Shown here in pieces: positions 10,162-17,963 of a DNA stretch of 32,780 bases; position 1 is the stretch's first letter, and each line of letters begins with the position of its first letter. A program made the position numbers and the translations under genes. The stretch covers positions 1 to 32,780 of the forward strand of contig JALTJN010000500.1 of the NCBI GenBank assembly GCA_027076405.1, read 5' to 3'. The notes below the pieces were generated by a model, which saw nothing but the letters and a program-made list of their open reading frames with translations, was not told the origin of the DNA and ran no database searches. This stretch comes from Chromatiales bacterium. Lineage in GTDB: Bacteria > Pseudomonadota > Gammaproteobacteria > UBA6429.

Positions 10162-11427
10162 TTAAACCATGCACTTCTTATGGTCGATGTGATACTGAAA
10201 TTCATCTCGATAATGCTTTAAGAAACTCATAACAGGCATTGCTGCGGCATCACCGAGAGCACAAATTGTTCTGCCACCAATGCGGTGCGCAATGTCATCC
10301 AACAAATCCAAATCTTCCTGCACACCCTGCCCATGTTCAATACGATGCATCACTTTAGCTAACCAACCGGTACCTTCACGACATGGTGTACATTGGCCAC
10401 ATGATTCTTCGTAATAAAAATGTGAAAGTCGTGCTAAAGCACCGACCATACAGGTTGTTTCATCCATTACGATAACCGAGCCCGCACCTAACATACTGCC
10501 GGCTTTTGAAAGCGAATCGTAATCCATATCTGTTTCCATAATAATTTCGGCAGGTAATACCGGAACCGATGAACCACCGGGAATAACAGCTTTTAATTTA
10601 TGACCGTCACGTACTCCACCAGCCATTTTTAACAGTTCTGTAAAAGGCGTACCCAGTGGAATTTCAAAGTTACCCGGATTATTAACATGACCGGATACAC
10701 AAAATAACTTGGTACCACCATTATTGGGTTTACCCTGCTCCAGAAACCACTTACCACCCTTTTCCAGAATGACCGGAACTGAAGCCAGCGTTTCGGTATT
10801 ATTAATCGTCGTTGGCTTGCCGTATAAACCAAAGCCTGCCGGGAATGGCGGTTTAAAACGCGGCTGACCTTTTTTACCTTCAATAGATTCAAGTAGTGCA
10901 GTTTCTTCACCACAAATATAGGCACCGGCACCTAAATGAGCATAGAGATCAAAACTAAAATCTGAACCCTGAAGATTCTCTCCCAGAAAACCTGCCTTAT
11001 AGGCTTCTTCTAATGCACCTTCAAAACGCTCATAAGGTTCCCAAAATTCACCACGAATATAGTTATATCCGGCTGATGCACCAATGCAATAACCTGCAAT
11101 GATCATCCCTTCGATAAGTTGATGCGGGTTATAACGTAAAATGTCACGGTCTTTACATGTACCCGGCTCACCTTCATCTGAATTACAAACAATGTACTTC
11201 TGACCCGACGCAGTGCGTGGCATAAAACTCCACTTCAAACCGGTTGGAAAACCGGCACCACCACGACCACGTAATGACGACGTTTTTAATTCTTCAATAA
11301 TATCTTCCGGCGGAATTTTTTCTTTAAGAATTTTTTTCAGCTGCTCATAGCCACCTACACTTAAGTAATTCTCAAGTGTCCACGGTTTATCCATGTGTAG
11401 GGTACGAAAACAGACTTCATTCGCCAT
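10162..11427 (-). CDS. nuoF: NADH-quinone oxidoreductase subunit F (NADH- and FMN-binding)
   Basis: A 421-residue flavoprotein that takes hydride from NADH. FMN contact loop [13 protein letters not shown] is at 54-66 and the NADH loop [19 protein letters not shown] starts at 167. The N3 4Fe-4S cluster ligands are C343, C346, C349 (CGQCTPC) and C389 (ICALGD). Length and motif positions match the family closely. It is 60 bases downstream of nuoE, the widest gap between genes within the nuo operon, and starts with ATG. No anomaly seen. Confidence 0.98.
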   Translation of the reverse strand: MANEVCFRTLHMDKPWTLENYLSVGGYEQLKKILKEKIPPEDIIEELKTSSLRGRGGAGFPTGLKWSFMPRTASGQKYIVCNSDEGEPGTCKDRDILRYNPHQLIEGMIIAGYCIGASAGYNYIRGEFWEPYERFEGALEEAYKAGFLGENLQGSDFSFDLYAHLGAGAYICGEETALLESIEGKKGQPRFKPPFPAGFGLYGKPTTINNTETLASVPVILEKGGKWFLEQGKPNNGGTKLFCVSGHVNNPGNFEIPLGTPFTELLKMAGGVRDGHKLKAVIPGGSSVPVLPAEIIMETDMDYDSLSKAGSMLGAGSVIVMDETTCMVGALARLSHFYYEESCGQCTPCREGTGWLAKVMHRIEHGQGVQEDLDLLDDIAHRIGGRTICALGDAAAMPVMSFLKHYRDEFQYHIDHKKCMV

Positions 11428-11487
11428 TGGTTGACTCCAACCTTTATAATTAATTTTTTATGCGTTTATTTAAAACTAAATTTTTAT

Positions 11488-12000
11488 TTAATCTAAGCTA
11501 TCAAGAACCTGATCAATTTTTTCTTCTGTCAGATTCTCATAATAAGTATCACCAATTTGAATAACCGGCGCATTGACACATGCACCTAAACATTCAACTT
11601 CTTTTAAAGTAAAACGACCATCTGTTGTCGTTTCACCCAGCTTAATACCTAATTTATTTGATAAATGCCCAACAACCGTGTCCGAACCACATAACATGCA
11701 GGATATGTTGGTACAAACACAAATTTTATGTTTACCAACCGGTTCCAGTTCATACATTGAATAGAACGTGGCCACTTCATAAACGGCGATAGGACGCATA
11801 TCCAGATATTCTGCGACGGCATCCATTAAATCTTCGGTTAAAAAACCACGGTTTTGATCCTGTGCAATTCTTAATGCTGACATAACAGCAGACTGCTTCT
11901 TCTCTGCCGGGTATTTATTAATCCAGACATCAATTTCTTTTAATGATGTTTCAGTTAAAAGATGTAACTTACTTTCTTCTTTTTTCTTATAACCTATCAT
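11488..12000 (-). CDS. nuoE: NADH-quinone oxidoreductase subunit E (2Fe-2S, N1a)
   Basis: A 170-residue thioredoxin-like 2Fe-2S subunit that pairs with NuoF. Cluster N1a ligands are C96, C101 (CTNISC) and C137, C141 (CLGAC). An N-terminal helical bundle (about 15-75) packs against NuoG. The ATG at 12000 overlaps the TGA stop of nuoD as ATGA, so translation is probably coupled. The first ten residues ([10 protein letters not shown]) are charged and less conserved, but the overlap supports this start. Confidence 0.97.
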   Translation of the reverse strand: MIGYKKKEESKLHLLTETSLKEIDVWINKYPAEKKQSAVMSALRIAQDQNRGFLTEDLMDAVAEYLDMRPIAVYEVATFYSMYELEPVGKHKICVCTNISCMLCGSDTVVGHLSNKLGIKLGETTTDGRFTLKEVECLGACVNAPVIQIGDTYYENLTEEKIDQVLDSLD

Positions 12001-13253
12001 CGGTCAATTTCTCCGAATACAACATCCATGGTACCGATGACAGCAACGACATCCGATAACATATGCCCGTTTGTCATTTCATCCATTGCTGAAATATGTG
12101 CAAAACCGGGGGCACGAATTTTTAAACGATAAGGTTTATTCGCACCATCAGTCACCAGATAAACACCAAACTCACCTTTAGGATGTTCAACTGCTGCGTA
12201 TGCCTCACCTTTAGGCAAACTATAACCTTCAGTAAATAACTTAAAGTGATGAATCAATGATTCCATATCACCTTTCATATGCTCACGATTAGGCGGTGTT
12301 AATTTATGATCGTCCAGCATAACGGGACCACCAGGATTTTCACGTAACCACTTGGCGCATTGTTTTATAATTTTATTTGACTGACGGAATTCTTCGACAC
12401 GAACAAGGTATCGATCATAACAATCTCCGTTGACTCCAACTGGAATATCAAAGTCCATTTTGTCATAAACTTCGTAGGGCTGTTTCTTACGCAAATCCCA
12501 CTCGATACCCGAACCACGTAACATCGGGCCACTAAAGCCAAGTTGCAATGCACGTTCAGGTGAAACAATTCCTATATCAACCGTGCGTTGTTTCCAGATG
12601 CGGTTATCGGTTAATAAGGTTTCATACTCATCAACATATTTTGGGAAACGCTCGGTGAAATCATCAATAAAATCGAGTAAAGAACCTTCTCTGTTTTCAT
12701 TGAGTAAATGAACTTTTTTGTCATCAATGTATTTAGATTTTTTGAAGCGAGGCATTTGATCAGGTAAATCACGATAAACACCACCGGGGCGATAATATGC
12801 AGCATGCATACGTGCACCTGATACCGCTTCGTACATATCCATTAAATCTTCACGTTCACGGAAGCAATACAGAAACATGGTCATCGCACCAACATCGAGT
12901 GCATGCGTACCTAACCACATTAAATGATTGAGAATTCGGGTAATTTCATCGAACATCACGCGAATATATTGTGCACGCTCAGGAGCTTCAACACCGAGTA
13001 ATTTTTCAAGCGCAAGAACATAGCCATGCTCATTACACATCATGGAAACGTAATCGAGACGATCCATATAAGGAATGCTTTGATTAAATGGTTTGTACTC
13101 GGCAAGTTTTTCTGTTCCACGATGTAGTAAACCCACATGTGGATCAGCCCGTTGTATCACTTCACCATCAAGTTCGAGTACCAAACGTAATACACCATGC
13201 GCAGCAGGATGTTGTGGACCGAAATTCAAAGTGTAATTACGAATCTCAGGCAT
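11997..13253 (-). CDS. nuoD: NADH-quinone oxidoreductase subunit D
   Basis: A 418-residue 49-kDa homologue that forms the quinone-binding pocket with NuoB. The N-terminal [15 protein letters not shown] motif and [16 protein letters not shown] (hydrogenase-like quinone-site loop) are typical, as is the C-terminal DVVFGEIDR end. It is a separate gene rather than fused to nuoC, unlike in Escherichia. It overlaps the end of nuoC by 8 bases and the start of nuoE by 4, implying coupled translation of C, D and E. Confidence 0.98.
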   Translation of the reverse strand: MPEIRNYTLNFGPQHPAAHGVLRLVLELDGEVIQRADPHVGLLHRGTEKLAEYKPFNQSIPYMDRLDYVSMMCNEHGYVLALEKLLGVEAPERAQYIRVMFDEITRILNHLMWLGTHALDVGAMTMFLYCFREREDLMDMYEAVSGARMHAAYYRPGGVYRDLPDQMPRFKKSKYIDDKKVHLLNENREGSLLDFIDDFTERFPKYVDEYETLLTDNRIWKQRTVDIGIVSPERALQLGFSGPMLRGSGIEWDLRKKQPYEVYDKMDFDIPVGVNGDCYDRYLVRVEEFRQSNKIIKQCAKWLRENPGGPVMLDDHKLTPPNREHMKGDMESLIHHFKLFTEGYSLPKGEAYAAVEHPKGEFGVYLVTDGANKPYRLKIRAPGFAHISAMDEMTNGHMLSDVVAVIGTMDVVFGEIDR

Positions 13254-13869
13254 TATTACTGTCCTCTTCTGTCATGCGATCGGCATAACGATGATCGTCA
13301 CGAATAATACGTGGTGTATTAACTCGTGTCTCAATAGAAACAGGTTGATAGATAACGCGTTTTTTATCTTCGTCATAACGCATTTCAACATTACCGCATA
13401 GAGGGAAGTCTTTACGAAATGGATGACCAACAAAACCATAATCTGTCAATAGACGACGTAAATCCGGATGACCATCAAAAATAATACCGTAAAGATCAAA
13501 TGCTTCACGTTCAAACCAGTTAGCACCATTCCAGATGTTAACAACAGAGGGAACTTGTGGTGGCTCACCTTCGGCAAAAACACGAACCCGGATACGATGA
13601 TTATTTTTTACTGATAATAACTGATAAGTGACAGCAAAGCGTTCGCCATCCCAATTACCACCGGCATACTCACTGTAATCAACCCCGCACAGGTCAATCA
13701 TTTCATCAAAAGCAAACTCTGCTTCATCTCTTAATGCTGTGCAGACTTCAATAAGATTTTGTTTTTTAACAACGAAATTAAGTTGACCCACACTAACAAA
13801 GCAGTCATCAAACTTATCAGTAAAACGATTACGTAACGAATCAGCTAATTTATTATAATAATCAGACAT
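13246..13869 (-). CDS. nuoC: NADH-quinone oxidoreductase subunit C
   Basis: A 207-residue 30-kDa homologue of the peripheral arm. The family signature is the run [20 protein letters not shown] followed by [19 protein letters not shown] near residues 116-155. The remainder is a small alpha/beta fold with no cofactor. It lies 10 bases after nuoB and overlaps nuoD by 8. ATG start. The length of about 200 residues is normal for organisms with unfused nuoC and nuoD. Confidence 0.97.
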   Translation of the reverse strand: MSDYYNKLADSLRNRFTDKFDDCFVSVGQLNFVVKKQNLIEVCTALRDEAEFAFDEMIDLCGVDYSEYAGGNWDGERFAVTYQLLSVKNNHRIRVRVFAEGEPPQVPSVVNIWNGANWFEREAFDLYGIIFDGHPDLRRLLTDYGFVGHPFRKDFPLCGNVEMRYDEDKKRVIYQPVSIETRVNTPRIIRDDHRYADRMTEEDSNNA

Positions 13870-13879
13870 AATTGATTTT

Positions 13880-14362
13880 TTATACTCGCGCTATGGTATT
13901 AGTACGGCGAATTTTATTTTGTAACTGCAAGATACCGTAGATAAGTGCTTCAGCAGTAGGTGGACAACCTGGCACATAAATATCAACAGGAACAACACGA
14001 TCACAACCACGTACAACAGCGTAAGAATAATGATAATAACCACCACCATTCGCACAGGACCCCATGGAAATAACCCAACGAGGTTCTGCCATTTGGTCAT
14101 AAACCTTGCGTAAAGCCGGTGCCATTTTGTTGACTAAAGTACCCGCCACAATCATCACATCTGATTGCCGGGGGCTTGGTCTGAAGATAATTCCAAAGCG
14201 ATCTAAATCATAACGCGCCGCCGCAGAGTGCATCATTTCAACAGCACAACATGCAAGGCCGAAGGACATTGGCCACATTGAACCGGTTCGTGCCCAATTA
14301 ATAAGTTTATCGGCTGAAGTGGTAATAAACCCTTCGTTGAGTTTACCTTCAATCATTCCCAT
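13880..14362 (-). CDS. nuoB: NADH-quinone oxidoreductase subunit B (4Fe-4S, N2)
   Basis: The N2 cluster subunit, last carrier before quinone. Ligands in the 160-residue reading are C38, C39 (LACCAVEMM), C103 ([11 protein letters not shown]) and C133 (VPGCPPT). The open frame extends upstream to an ATG at 14383, but I choose the ATG at 14362: it has AGGAG seven bases upstream and gives MGMIEGKL, matching the usual NuoB N-terminus, whereas the longer form adds MEERSAG read from the nuoA overlap. This start overlaps the end of nuoA by 10 bases. A third ATG at 14356 (ATGA with the nuoA stop) cannot be excluded. Confidence 0.96.
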   Translation of the reverse strand: MGMIEGKLNEGFITTSADKLINWARTGSMWPMSFGLACCAVEMMHSAAARYDLDRFGIIFRPSPRQSDVMIVAGTLVNKMAPALRKVYDQMAEPRWVISMGSCANGGGYYHYSYAVVRGCDRVVPVDIYVPGCPPTAEALIYGILQLQNKIRRTNTIARV

Positions 14363-14709
14363 TCCAGCGCTCCTTTCTTCCACTCATATATAAAGCCGAT
14401 AACAAGAATGCCTAAAAATATCGCCATTGCAACATAACCAAATACACCAATATCTTCAAGCACGATAGCCCACGGGAATAAAAAAGCGATTTCTAAATCA
14501 AAGATAATAAAAAGGATTGCAACGAGGTAGTAACGCACATCAAATTTCATTCGCGCATCACCGAAAGCTTCAAAACCACATTCATAAGCAGAGAGTTTTT
14601 CACTGTCAGGTTTATACGGAGAAAGCATAAAGCCCATGGTGATCATGACGGCTCCAACAGCAAGCCCGATGACTATAAATATTAATACCGGTAGGTAATT
14701 CTCTAACAT
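14353..14709 (-). CDS. nuoA: NADH-quinone oxidoreductase subunit A
   Basis: A 118-residue three-helix subunit (ND3 homologue) at the junction of the two arms. The cytoplasmic loop [20 protein letters not shown] with its conserved cysteine is the hallmark. Helix 1 is at about 7-30, helix 2 at 62-82 and helix 3 at 88-108. First gene of the operon; ATG at 14709 with GGAG three bases upstream, which is tight spacing. The promoter proposed at 14852-14881 would give a leader of about 135 bases. Confidence 0.96.
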   Translation of the reverse strand: MLENYLPVLIFIVIGLAVGAVMITMGFMLSPYKPDSEKLSAYECGFEAFGDARMKFDVRYYLVAILFIIFDLEIAFLFPWAIVLEDIGVFGYVAMAIFLGILVIGFIYEWKKGALEWE

Positions 14710-14842
14710 TAGCTCCAGCCCGCCCTATAACTGTTGACTAAAATTATTAACGAGTCGCTCAAGCGACCTCTTATCATTTATGCAATATTTCTACTTTATT
14801 ATTCTTATTTTGCTTTCAAACAGCACACTGTTTTTTACATAA
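14710..14842 (-). promoter_or_regulatory. Proposed nuo 5' leader with a stable hairpin
   Basis: Between the predicted start of transcription (about 14845) and the nuoA ATG there is no reading frame of note. The minus-strand RNA can form GAGGUCGCU/AGCGACUC at 14770-14752, an eight-pair stem with one bulged base and a tiny loop. The bases after it (GTTAATAATTTTAG) are AT-rich but not a continuous T-run, so I do not call a terminator. It could slow degradation or attenuate; that is inference. Confidence 0.35.
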
Positions 14843-14881
14843 GCGCGAGCTAGTCTAGGCTAGCAGCTGTTTATGTGTCAA
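14837..14881 (-). promoter_or_regulatory. Likely nuo operon promoter inside a 40-bp inverted repeat
   Basis: On the minus strand TTGACA (14881-14876) is followed after 18 bases by TAGACT (14857-14852), four of six matches to the -10 consensus, and then by a GC-rich stretch AGCTCGCGC, the discriminator type of promoters under stringent control. Around it are two concentric inverted repeats with the same centre (14856.5): GCTAG/CTAGC (14849-14864) and ACATAA/TTATGT (14837-14842, 14871-14876). CTAG occurs three times at 5-bp spacing (14850, 14855, 14860). The dyad covers the -10 and ends in the -35, as a repressor operator would. The binding protein is unknown. Confidence 0.55.
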
Positions 14882-15076
14882 GTTTAGATGAATATATGAA
14901 TTCCTTTAAAAACAATAAGTTAGAGGATTCTTTAGGGGGGTATAAAAAACTTTGTGAAATGATTTACTGTAATAGGAGCCGACGCAGTTATTCGCTGCAA
15001 AAACCATAATAACTATTAGAACACAAAGATAACCAGACTTAAAATAAGGATTATAAACCGTTAAAAATAATGTCTG
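14882..15076. other. Gap between lpxA and the nuo promoter, no gene seen
   Basis: No tRNA, recognisable gene or clear intrinsic terminator is visible. Weak stem CGTTAA/TTAACG begins at the lpxA stop on the minus strand but lacks a good T-run; a T-run at 14944-14949 has no stem before it. A stem GCAG/CTGC lies near 14983-14998. A 37-codon frame on the plus strand (14896-15009) has no ribosome site. lpxB, which usually follows lpxA, is absent here. Confidence 0.5.
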
Positions 15077-15847
15077 TTAACGCAAAATTCCACGTTGGCT
15101 TTGCTCTAGAAAGGTAAGCATATTTTTTACTTCAACAAACTCTTCTGCTAGTGTTGTTAGTTTGTCTTTCGCGGCTTCAATAGTATTTTGTGATCGATAG
15201 ACTATTTTATAAGCCTCACGTAAGGCTTTAATGGTGTCTTTACTAAATCCTTTACGTTTGATGCCTTCACTATTTAATCCATGTGCATGAGCCGGACTCC
15301 CGTTCACCATCACATAGGGAGGAATATCTTTGCTTATGGCGCTTCCCATACCACAAAAAGCATGTTGTCCAATACTGCAAAACTGATGGACTAAAGTAAA
15401 GCCACCTAGAATGACATAATCTTCAACAATAGCATGACCAGCTAATGACGCATTATTGGCAAAAATAGTGTTATTGCCAACCTGACAATCATGAGCAATA
15501 TGAATATAAGCCATTAGCCAGTTATCATTTCCGATACGTGTAGTGCCACCACCATCTTCAGTGCCACGATTAATTGTGGCAAATTCACGAATAGTATTTC
15601 GATCGCCTATTTCAAGAAAAGATGTTTCACCATGAAATTTTTTATCTTGCGGGATCTCACCAACCGATGAAAACTGGAAAAGTTTATTTTCACAACCAAT
15701 TTTAGTTGGCCCCTGAATCACCACATGTGGACCAATCCAGGTTTTCTCTCCAATCTCAACCCCGGCACCAACAATAGAATATGCACCGACTTCAACAGAG
15801 TCGGCGAGTTTTGCAGATGGATCAATAAGCGCAGTAGGATGAATCAC
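15077..15847 (-). CDS. lpxA: Acyl-ACP--UDP-N-acetylglucosamine O-acyltransferase
   Basis: Catalyses the first step of lipid A synthesis, moving a 3-hydroxyacyl chain from ACP to UDP-GlcNAc in the cytoplasm. The 256-residue protein has the left-handed beta-helix hexapeptide repeats (about 1-185) and a helical C-terminal domain. The catalytic histidine is H119 in HIAHDCQVG. At the hydrocarbon-ruler position the sequence is FCGMGSAISKD, with M167 where Escherichia has G173 and Pseudomonas aeruginosa M169; this predicts preference for 10-carbon chains. The start codon is GTG (15847), six bases after the fabZ stop, with no obvious ribosome site, so it may depend on translation of fabZ. Confidence 0.97.
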   Translation of the reverse strand: MIHPTALIDPSAKLADSVEVGAYSIVGAGVEIGEKTWIGPHVVIQGPTKIGCENKLFQFSSVGEIPQDKKFHGETSFLEIGDRNTIREFATINRGTEDGGGTTRIGNDNWLMAYIHIAHDCQVGNNTIFANNASLAGHAIVEDYVILGGFTLVHQFCSIGQHAFCGMGSAISKDIPPYVMVNGSPAHAHGLNSEGIKRKGFSKDTIKALREAYKIVYRSQNTIEAAKDKLTTLAEEFVEVKNMLTFLEQSQRGILR

Positions 15848-15853
15848 TTTATT

Positions 15854-16300
15854 TTAAATAGCTTCGCGTTCAGCACACATAAGATCGGCACTACACACCA
15901 CTTTCCCGTCTACTGAAGCTTTACCCACAAATTTCCAGATACTGCGTTTTTCTTTAATAAACTCAACATGTAATTCAAGTTGATCACCGGGTTCTACCGG
16001 TTGTTTAAAACGCGCATTATCTATACCAACGAAATAATATAACGAATCTCCATCCGGTATCCGACCCGTGGTACGAAAAGCTAAAATACCTGTTGCCTGA
16101 GCTAATGCTTCCAGAATTAATACACCGGGCATGACCGGGCGTTGTGGAAAATGACCGGTAAAATACGGCTCGTTATACGTCACATTTTTATAACCCGTTA
16201 GTGATTTTCCCGGATTACATTCTGTTACACGATCAATTAACAAAAATGGATAACGATGGGGTAAATGCTCAAGGATTTGATGGATATCAAGTTCTTTCAA
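15854..16300 (-). CDS. fabZ: 3-hydroxyacyl-[acyl-carrier-protein] dehydratase FabZ
   Basis: A hot-dog-fold dehydratase of fatty acid elongation; it competes with LpxA and LpxD for 3-hydroxyacyl-ACP. The 148-residue protein has the active-site H50 in [15 protein letters not shown] and E64 in [11 protein letters not shown]. The frame begins with TTG at 16300 (TTG AAA GAA CTT), preceded by GAGGA about 8 bases upstream. No ATG or GTG lies near the conserved [14 protein letters not shown] segment, so TTG is the best start. It lies 13 bases after lpxD. Confidence 0.96.
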   Translation of the reverse strand: MKELDIHQILEHLPHRYPFLLIDRVTECNPGKSLTGYKNVTYNEPYFTGHFPQRPVMPGVLILEALAQATGILAFRTTGRIPDGDSLYYFVGIDNARFKQPVEPGDQLELHVEFIKEKRSIWKFVGKASVDGKVVCSADLMCAEREAI

Positions 16301-16313
16301 AGCCTGCTTCCTC

Positions 16314-17357
16314 TTAGTAATTTTTATTCGCCAGACTTTTCTTGCTGGAGAGTTGTTTTTCTAATTTATTCAAACGCTTAGCCATTTCATCTAGCTGTTT
16401 GAATCTAACTGTATTTTTTCGCCACTTCTGGCTAGGTTCAAGAGGCGTGCCTGCTGAATATATTCCAGCTTTTTTAATTGAGCCGGTAACCAATGATTTT
16501 GCTGTTACGGTCACATTGTCAGCTATTTCCAAGTGTCCAACAATACCAACCATGCCCGCTATTCTACAGTGTTTTCCAATTTTTGTACTGCCTGCAACAG
16601 CCGTACAACCTGCAATTGCGGTGTGTGCACCAATTTTTACGTTATGCGCAATCTGAATCTGGTTATCCAGCTTCACATTATCTTCAATTACCGTATCTTC
16701 AATTGCACCACGGTCAATGGTTGTATTAGCCCCAATTTCAACATCATCACCAACAATAACCCCACCGATTTGCGGGACTTTAATCCAGACGCCATTATCC
16801 ATTGCCTGTCCAAAACCATCTGCACCGATAACTACCCCGGGATGAATTAAGTTATGTTCACCAAGCACACAGTCATGGGCAATCGTAATATTTGCTGTTA
16901 AAACAGTATTTGCTCCAATCTTTACATTTTTTTGTAAAACACAACCAGGACCAACGCGTACTGCTTTTCCAATAACTACACCCGATTCAATAACAACACC
17001 AGCGGCAATACTCGCCGATTTATCAATATTAGTGGATGCATCAATATGTGCAGAAGGATCGACTCCCGCAATAAATTCTTCAGCAGGTGATAATAAAGAA
17101 GCAATTTTTGCATAGGCCGCATAGGGATTCGGAGAGATAATGACATTGACAGAAGTGTTTTCAGCTTCCGCAGCAGACATAATCACTGCACCAGCTTTAG
17201 AGTCAGCAAGTTGTTTTCGATACGAAGGATTCGTTAAAAAACTTATTTGCGTTGCATTAGCATGTTGTAAAGTTGCAATACTTTCGATGACACAAGAGCC
17301 ATCCCCTCTCACTTCACCTGCAACATATTTTGCTAATTCATCCAGTGTATACTTCAC
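16314..17357 (-). CDS. lpxD: UDP-3-O-(3-hydroxyacyl)glucosamine N-acyltransferase
   Basis: Adds the second, N-linked 3-hydroxyacyl chain in lipid A synthesis. The 347-residue protein has an N-terminal uridine-binding domain (about 1-100), a left-handed beta-helix of hexapeptide repeats (about 100-310) and a C-terminal coiled helix rich in Lys and Leu ([16 protein letters not shown]) that helps form the trimer. Catalytic H238 lies in [11 protein letters not shown]. Start is GTG (GTG AAG TAT) with AAGGTGG four bases upstream. It lies 51 bases after skp. Confidence 0.97.
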   Translation of the reverse strand: MKYTLDELAKYVAGEVRGDGSCVIESIATLQHANATQISFLTNPSYRKQLADSKAGAVIMSAAEAENTSVNVIISPNPYAAYAKIASLLSPAEEFIAGVDPSAHIDASTNIDKSASIAAGVVIESGVVIGKAVRVGPGCVLQKNVKIGANTVLTANITIAHDCVLGEHNLIHPGVVIGADGFGQAMDNGVWIKVPQIGGVIVGDDVEIGANTTIDRGAIEDTVIEDNVKLDNQIQIAHNVKIGAHTAIAGCTAVAGSTKIGKHCRIAGMVGIVGHLEIADNVTVTAKSLVTGSIKKAGIYSAGTPLEPSQKWRKNTVRFKQLDEMAKRLNKLEKQLSSKKSLANKNY

Positions 17358-17408
17358 TGGCCCACCTTATATTTGAAAAAACATTTAAAAGATATACTTA
17401 ATATATTA

Positions 17409-17951
17409 TTATTTTTTTTGTTGATTGTTTTTATACTTCAGCCTTAAACGCTCAAGCACTTGTGCAGTTATTTCAACTTGCTGACTGGCATAGATAACAC
17501 TTTCACTTAATATAATATCGAACTTCTTCTCTTTTGCCAGAGAAAGAATTGTATCAGATACTAATTTTTGTAACTTTCCAATTTCTTCGTTACGGCGAAA
17601 ATTAAAATCTTCAGTAAACTCTTCACGTATTCTTTTAACATCTCGTTTCTTTTTAACAATCCCGCGCTCCTGATTTTTACGTGCAGTATCACTCATAATC
17701 GCAGCATCTTTAGAAAGCTTATCTTCCAGAGATTTAATTAGCTTTTGTAACTCAACAATTTTCGCATCACGAGGGGCAAACTCACTTTCTAATTTTTTTC
17801 GTGCAGCCTCTGCCTGAGGTGCTTCTTTTAATAATTTAGCTGTATTTACAACGCCGATTCGAGTTTCCGCAGCACTAGTAACAGACAGCAAAGAAAGTAT
17901 CGCAAAAAATATAATACTAAAAGAATAGTTTTGATATTTTATCTTCAACAT
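17409..17951 (-). CDS. skp: Periplasmic chaperone Skp/OmpH family
   Basis: A 180-residue OmpH-family chaperone that holds unfolded outer-membrane proteins in the periplasm on the way to BamA. A signal peptide is clear: basic start MLKIKYQNYS, hydrophobic core to about residue 25, likely cleavage after VTSAA. Then comes ETRIGVVNTAKLL, the first strand, followed by a long charged coiled coil (about 42-135) that forms the jellyfish-like arms. Directly downstream of bamA (12 bases), the standard order. Confidence 0.93.
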   Translation of the reverse strand: MLKIKYQNYSFSIIFFAILSLLSVTSAAETRIGVVNTAKLLKEAPQAEAARKKLESEFAPRDAKIVELQKLIKSLEDKLSKDAAIMSDTARKNQERGIVKKKRDVKRIREEFTEDFNFRRNEEIGKLQKLVSDTILSLAKEKKFDIILSESVIYASQQVEITAQVLERLRLKYKNNQQKK

Positions 17952-17963
17952 AAAATCCCTATA

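Noticed and set aside
14363..14383. Longer NuoB start at 14383
   Set aside because: The added residues come from the nuoA overlap, while AGGAG is correctly spaced for the ATG at 14362.
14942..14949. T-run on the minus strand after lpxA as a terminator
   Set aside because: No stem precedes the Ts, so it does not meet the intrinsic terminator pattern.
14896..15009. 37-codon plus-strand frame MNSFKNNKLEDSLGGYKKLC... in the lpxA-nuoA gap
   Set aside because: No ribosome site, no promoter seen, no family resemblance; length is expected by chance in AT-rich DNA.
14710..15076. tRNA genes upstream of nuoA as found in some gammaproteobacteria
   Set aside because: No cloverleaf, no GTTCGA-type T arm and no CCA end on either strand.
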